From contig CAMFKE010000008.1 in NCBI GenBank assembly GCA_945957395.1, positions 1-64,000 of the forward strand: 64,000 nt of DNA, read 5' to 3'. A program made the translations under genes and the position numbers. Source of the DNA: an uncultured Opitutia bacterium (GTDB lineage Bacteria > Verrucomicrobiota > Verrucomicrobiia > Opitutales > UBA953). The notes under the pieces are model-generated. The model was not told the origin of the DNA. It was given only the letters and a program-made list of their open reading frames with translations, and did no database searches. Positions 62,501-64,000 of the stretch are shown here, piece by piece (positions within the stretch are counted from its first letter, which is position 1; every line of letters begins with the position of its first letter).

Positions 62501-63740
62501 CGCCGGTCGCGCGGTCGCCGGCTTCGGAGATGTCGAAGGTGCCGTGGACGGCGAGGGCGCCGTTGGCGTTGAGCGAGCCGGTGGAGGAGAGGGCGAGGGT
62601 GCCGGCGTTCACGGTGGTGCCGCCCGCGTAGGTATTCGCCGACTCGATACGCAGGAGGCCGGCGTGGGTGGCGTCGCCCACTTCGAGCGCGCCGTTGGAG
62701 AACACGCCGGTGAGCACGGCCTTGGTGGTGGCGCCGGTGTTCGGGGTGACGAGGATGCGGCCGGTGGCGCCGTTCAGGTCGACGGCGTTGATGAAGGTCA
62801 CATCGTGCGTGGAGGAGGCGGCGCCGAAGACGAGCGCGGAGCCGGCGGGCACGAAGGAGCCGGAGTTCCAGGTGACCCGGCGGCCGGCGTCGAGGGAGAC
62901 GGTGAGGGCGCCGCCGCGGGCGGAGAAGCCGCCGTCGCCGATCCACTGCACGCGGTCGCCGCCGGTGCCGAGGAAGCGGGTGAAGGTGCCGGAGGTTTCC
63001 AGCACGCCGCCGGTGAAGGTGATGTTGCTGTTGCGGTTGATGCCCACGCCGTCGTTGGCGCGCAGCACGCCGCCGGCGAGGCGGGTGGCTCCGGAGTAGG
63101 TGTTCGCGCCGTTGAGCACCACGGTGCCGGAGGCGATTGTGAGGTCGGCGCCGGCGCCTACGCCGTAGGGGGCGCCGACGAGCGAGGACTGGCTGTTGTC
63201 GGCGATGGTGCCGTTGAAGGTGATGGTTTTGCCTGCGCCCGGGGAGAGCGTGACGAAGGCGCCCTTCTCGATGAAGAGGTCGGTACCGACCGCCTGACCG
63301 CCGGTGAAGCCGGCCGCGCCTGAGCCGCCGAGGGAGGCGTTGCGGTCGAATAGGGCGTCGCCCTGCATGAGCAGGGTGCCTCCGGATTTCACATACACGG
63401 CGCCGCCGAGGCCGTTGCCGCCGTTGCCGGTGGCCGAGGAGCCGCCGACCGCGGTGTTGGCGGTGAAGTTGACATTGTTGAGCGTGAGCACGCCCGTGGT
63501 GTCCACGAGGATGGCGCCGCCCTGGCCGTCGGCGCCGGTGGCGCCGACGACGCGGAAGTTGTTCAGCGTATAGTTTTGGATGACGCGCGTGTCGGTGACG
63601 ACGCGGCCGGGGCCGAAGGCGCCGTTCTGGATGGCGCCGGCGCCGTCTTCAACCACGGGGGCGACGGCGAGGGAATCGGGAGCCCACGCGGCGGCGGAGA
63701 GCAGGGCGGAGGCGAGGAGGGTGCGATGGGAAAGTTTCAT
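56541..63740 (-). CDS. Giant autotransporter with beta-strand repeats
   Basis: A 2399-residue type V secretion protein. Signal peptide MKLSHRTLLASALLSAAAWA. The passenger (to about residue 2090) is beta-helical with roughly ten recognisable autotransporter-associated repeats of the LTLSGANTYTGxTxVxxGTL form, interspersed with AGTLT and VDGTL turns. The translocator beta-barrel is the last ~290 residues, ending in Phe (VRLRF). Such proteins are surface-exposed; ligand unknown. The repeats make the underlying DNA strongly repetitive (GAGNGTGCCGGC-type). Confidence 0.92.
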   Translation of the reverse strand: MKLSHRTLLASALLSAAAWAPDSLAVAPVVEDGAGAIQNGAFGPGRVVTDTRVIQNYTLNNFRVVGATGADGQGGAILVDTTGVLTLNNVNFTANTAVGGSSATGNGGNGLGGAVYVKSGGTLLMQGDALFDRNASLGGSGAAGFTGGQAVGTDLFIEKGAFVTLSPGAGKTITFNGTIADNSQSSLVGAPYGVGAGADLTIASGTVVLNGANTYSGATRLAGGVLRANDGVGINRNSNITFTGGVLETSGTFTRFLGTGGDRVQWIGDGGFSARGGALTVSLDAGRRVTWNSGSFVPAGSALVFGAASSTHDVTFINAVDLNGATGRILVTPNTGATTKAVLTGVFSNGALEVGDATHAGLLRIESANTYAGGTTVNAGTLALSSTGSLNANGALAVHGTFDISEAGDRATGDLSGASTGRLALGSHRLTVNQAGDSTFAGVIADGGLTGGTGAKLTKAGAGNLTLSGASTYTGATRVEAGTLTLTGSLASADITVLAGATLDDVNSGLRDAAVVSVDGTLNLGADETVTTLNATGAIKLTGGSLTVSNGTVSGVVSGTHGLTKVSAGTLTLSGANTFTGAFAANAGTTTLTGSLATTAVSVASGATLNDVNAGLATGTVLVNAGTVVLGASQTVASYEASGFLDGSGKTLTAATYSLHAGARVDANLGAGTFTSDGDAALNGTSASATHTVTAGTLTLGSAERLTNATTLTVASGAKVVLGGDETIRTLLGAGTVDVSAGTLIVSDGTWSGDLTSANGNHGLTKVSLGELTLSGANTYTGRTRVMNGVLTLAPGGSLASRYVLVDANKTLNNTVSGLAADATLENNGIVNLGAADDTIGALINSGTLNGTATLTAATYALRDGAVVNANLGAGALTSDGLTRLVGTSAAETVTVASGTLTLASAERLADTAAVTVNGRLALGGAETVGSLSGAATGVVTADLGVLTVSAGNFAGVIEGVDAAYGLTKTGTGTLTLSGVNTYVGTTRVQAGTLALVSGGSLESRVIDIAAGAAVENTVSGFSSLAALTNAGTLTLGTGDDTVDTLVNSGRIDGTATLTARTYDLRDGSVVNANLGHGVVTASGTVTVSGIILAETVSVTSGTTTLTAAERLADTATVTVDGTLVLGGAEKIATLLGSGTVDTTAGTLTVSDGEFSGNLAGTSSSGLTKVTEGTLVLSGVSTGVGAIRVTKGAIVLTGSTAASALTVDADTSFADVNGGLADNVAATVNGTLAIGADETLGSLHGTGTLALDGTTLTVGSGDFSGRIIGASGLVKLSEGRLTLSGANSAGYTAVYEGTLALTGSIDSYHMHVANGATLESRHAGLSESASMSNYGSVDIGSADQRIAYYYGSGRLAGTGTLTAEYYSLYSGASVEANLGSGELEAYGAVTISGTSAANYVSVYGGRDERSLTGPDTSVSVAMNTVGSHRFTALPMLYVGGALVLGGDEAVSRLYGYGTVNLGGALTVGGGDFGGVLSGAGSLIKNTEDSLYLYADNTFSGATSVEAGSLELFGSLASGRVSIAESASLQVYNGGLADEAAVRVDGTLAFSADDKIGALTGNGLVRLEADRPVYDSAPPAPDFPSPDFPAPEAPVIQPALRVDSGDFSGVISGAGSLEKVSSGTLTLSGNNTYTGETRIVAGTLDLRGSLSSTAVSVLTEGALTVSGSLAAGTVLDNAGKTTLAADQAIASYSGSGALAGAGHTLTAATYALKDGAVVSANLGTGTLTTDGNVLLAGTSAAGTVTVHADSVLTLVSAERLADTAEVTVDGRLVLAGGDDTVSKLFGSGIIDGGATHQLIVLNGGNFSGSIVGDTNSLASGGDLTVSGQSTLKDKVLILGGNFVLAGASASLNAPVIAVNQGGTLQADSSEQLTYTRLNGSGTVNTGGSFTNRAGSTVAGNLTFTGDFTNRGTLAPGNSPGLTTILGAYTESGTLAMELAGTGGVGGTDFDQVRVGGSATVVSGALVVQGVNGFAPSRGQTFQLIADTTGAAKAVSGTFSSVSFDLDGVAGAGAPVQNAAVLFDLATGRVLATGLNASGSTFADLGSSANTRALAGALFSGAQVAQGQIDTTTASGAAAAAIVGSAGTPEANLGTLVPDAHAALLDYGHATSLTYARLVRDRVTTRATLPGADAESAAVFAGGDTRRFDADRAGARIQRSEAYAGLEFAPAAGVTLGALVSADTGSVKNSLYRSDADGYGGGAYADVAATERLSFTATGAYTTHEHDTRRDTLAGVATGNPKTEELAGSLGMRHRTWVNESFEFAPSAAFGYSRSRVAAFTEKGASDAMHLGAFASEKYTASATLSSLWKTRLAGGAFGLELITGVEQVLDERVGTPEASMVNSPGVRFPMQVRDAADTAFVYGLNAGWQVAGPATLFIGYEGRVGADESMGVNAGVRLRF

Positions 63741-63822
63741 TATGAAAGGTGTCGAAGGGGGAAGGAAAGGGGCCGGACGCGGCCCCGCCCCGCGAAGGGA
63801 AGGGCCGCGACCGGACGGGACA

Positions 63823-64000
63823 TCAGAAGCGGAAGCGCACGGAGGCCTGCACGCTGTTGGAAGGCGCGTAGCCGACGCGGCCCTGGTAGCCCAGGAAGAG
63901 CGAGGCGGATTCGGTGAGGCCGTATCCGGCGTTCACGCCGTAGAGGAACGAGGTGGAGCGCTCGTCGGACACGCCGATCGGGTAGGTCAGCGAGGGCGTG
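63823..64000 (-). CDS. Autotransporter C-terminus, partial (second paralogue)
   Basis: Only the last 58 codons are in the window. They encode a barrel end, GVNAGYGLTESASLFLGYQG and then VGYAPSNSVQASVRFRF, paralogous to the end of the neighbouring autotransporter. The gene continues past 64000. It lies upstream on the same strand of the giant autotransporter with 82 bases between them, indicating a tandem autotransporter locus. Confidence 0.88.
   Translation of the reverse strand, partial: TPSLTYPIGVSDERSTSFLYGVNAGYGLTESASLFLGYQGRVGYAPSNSVQASVRFRF

Noticed and set aside
56500-63323. Several very long plus-strand frames across the autotransporter
   Set aside because: Gly/Ala/Val-rich antisense products with no domain; they mirror the repeat structure of the real gene.

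Overview
The window is one contiguous, gene-dense, high-GC bacterial chromosome segment. I place it in the PVC superphylum, most likely Verrucomicrobiota of the Opitutia (Opitutae) type. The reasons are a Chlamydia-type class Ic ribonucleotide reductase, an adjacent McsA/McsB-like pair, very large autotransporters built from autotransporter-associated beta-strand repeats, Kdo transferase and outer-membrane porin genes showing a Gram-negative envelope, and pyrimidine-rich leaders with almost no Shine-Dalgarno sequences. The assignment is inference from gene content; no rRNA gene is present.

Layout. 0-18 kb is core: class I aldolase, an Rrf2 regulator, ScpB, PheA, an MCE-domain protein, a lipoprotein, two SPFH proteins, SucCD, topoisomerase III, a PAP2 phosphatase, McsB/McsA, and a ketosynthase-ACP pair. 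18.3-20.9 kb is an accessory patch of lower GC: BrnA antitoxin, a 5'-truncated brnT remnant, a probable type II restriction enzyme and a cytosine-5 methyltransferase. 21.0-28.5 kb is an amino-sugar cluster (sugar 1-kinase, sugar-phosphate nucleotidyltransferase, PIG-L deacetylase, ROK kinase, NagB) with a divergent AraC regulator. It is interrupted twice by small four-helix-bundle (23S rRNA IVP/S23 family) genes. 28.5-33 kb holds an inositol-monophosphatase-like enzyme, a eukaryotic-type HisA, a Tsr3-like protein, NadA and TrmO. 33-38 kb is nrdA-small ORF-nrdB with two NrdR boxes. 38-44.6 kb has a GYF-domain membrane protein, a YihY protein, and a sulfate-related group (Rrf2 regulator, Sbp, porin, small ORFs). 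44.6-56.5 kb carries primase, TcdA, a thioredoxin-fold protein, WaaA, RNase PH, an AmgK-like kinase, a peroxiredoxin, an ECF sigma operon and DsbD. 56.5-64 kb is a 2399-residue autotransporter and the 3' end of a second one.

The most unusual signal is not a gene. At least a dozen intergenic gaps contain tracts with a fixed 7-bp (twice 8-bp) period. The repeated word differs from locus to locus, but the unit length is conserved. Several tracts are arranged as inverted arms around a short spacer. At two loci the arms enclose a complete four-helix-bundle gene. This looks like a family of palindromic periodic elements in which the four-helix-bundle protein is the only coding content.

Other points worth a second look: the R2 subunit has Leu at the radical-Tyr position and Glu at the first metal ligand; primase lacks three of its four zinc ligands; 12-bp direct repeats 21 bp apart lie between nagB and its AraC gene; topB is preceded by G-quadruplex-type runs; and a 56-codon ORF is coupled to the porin gene downstream of an AT-rich region with a repeated motif.
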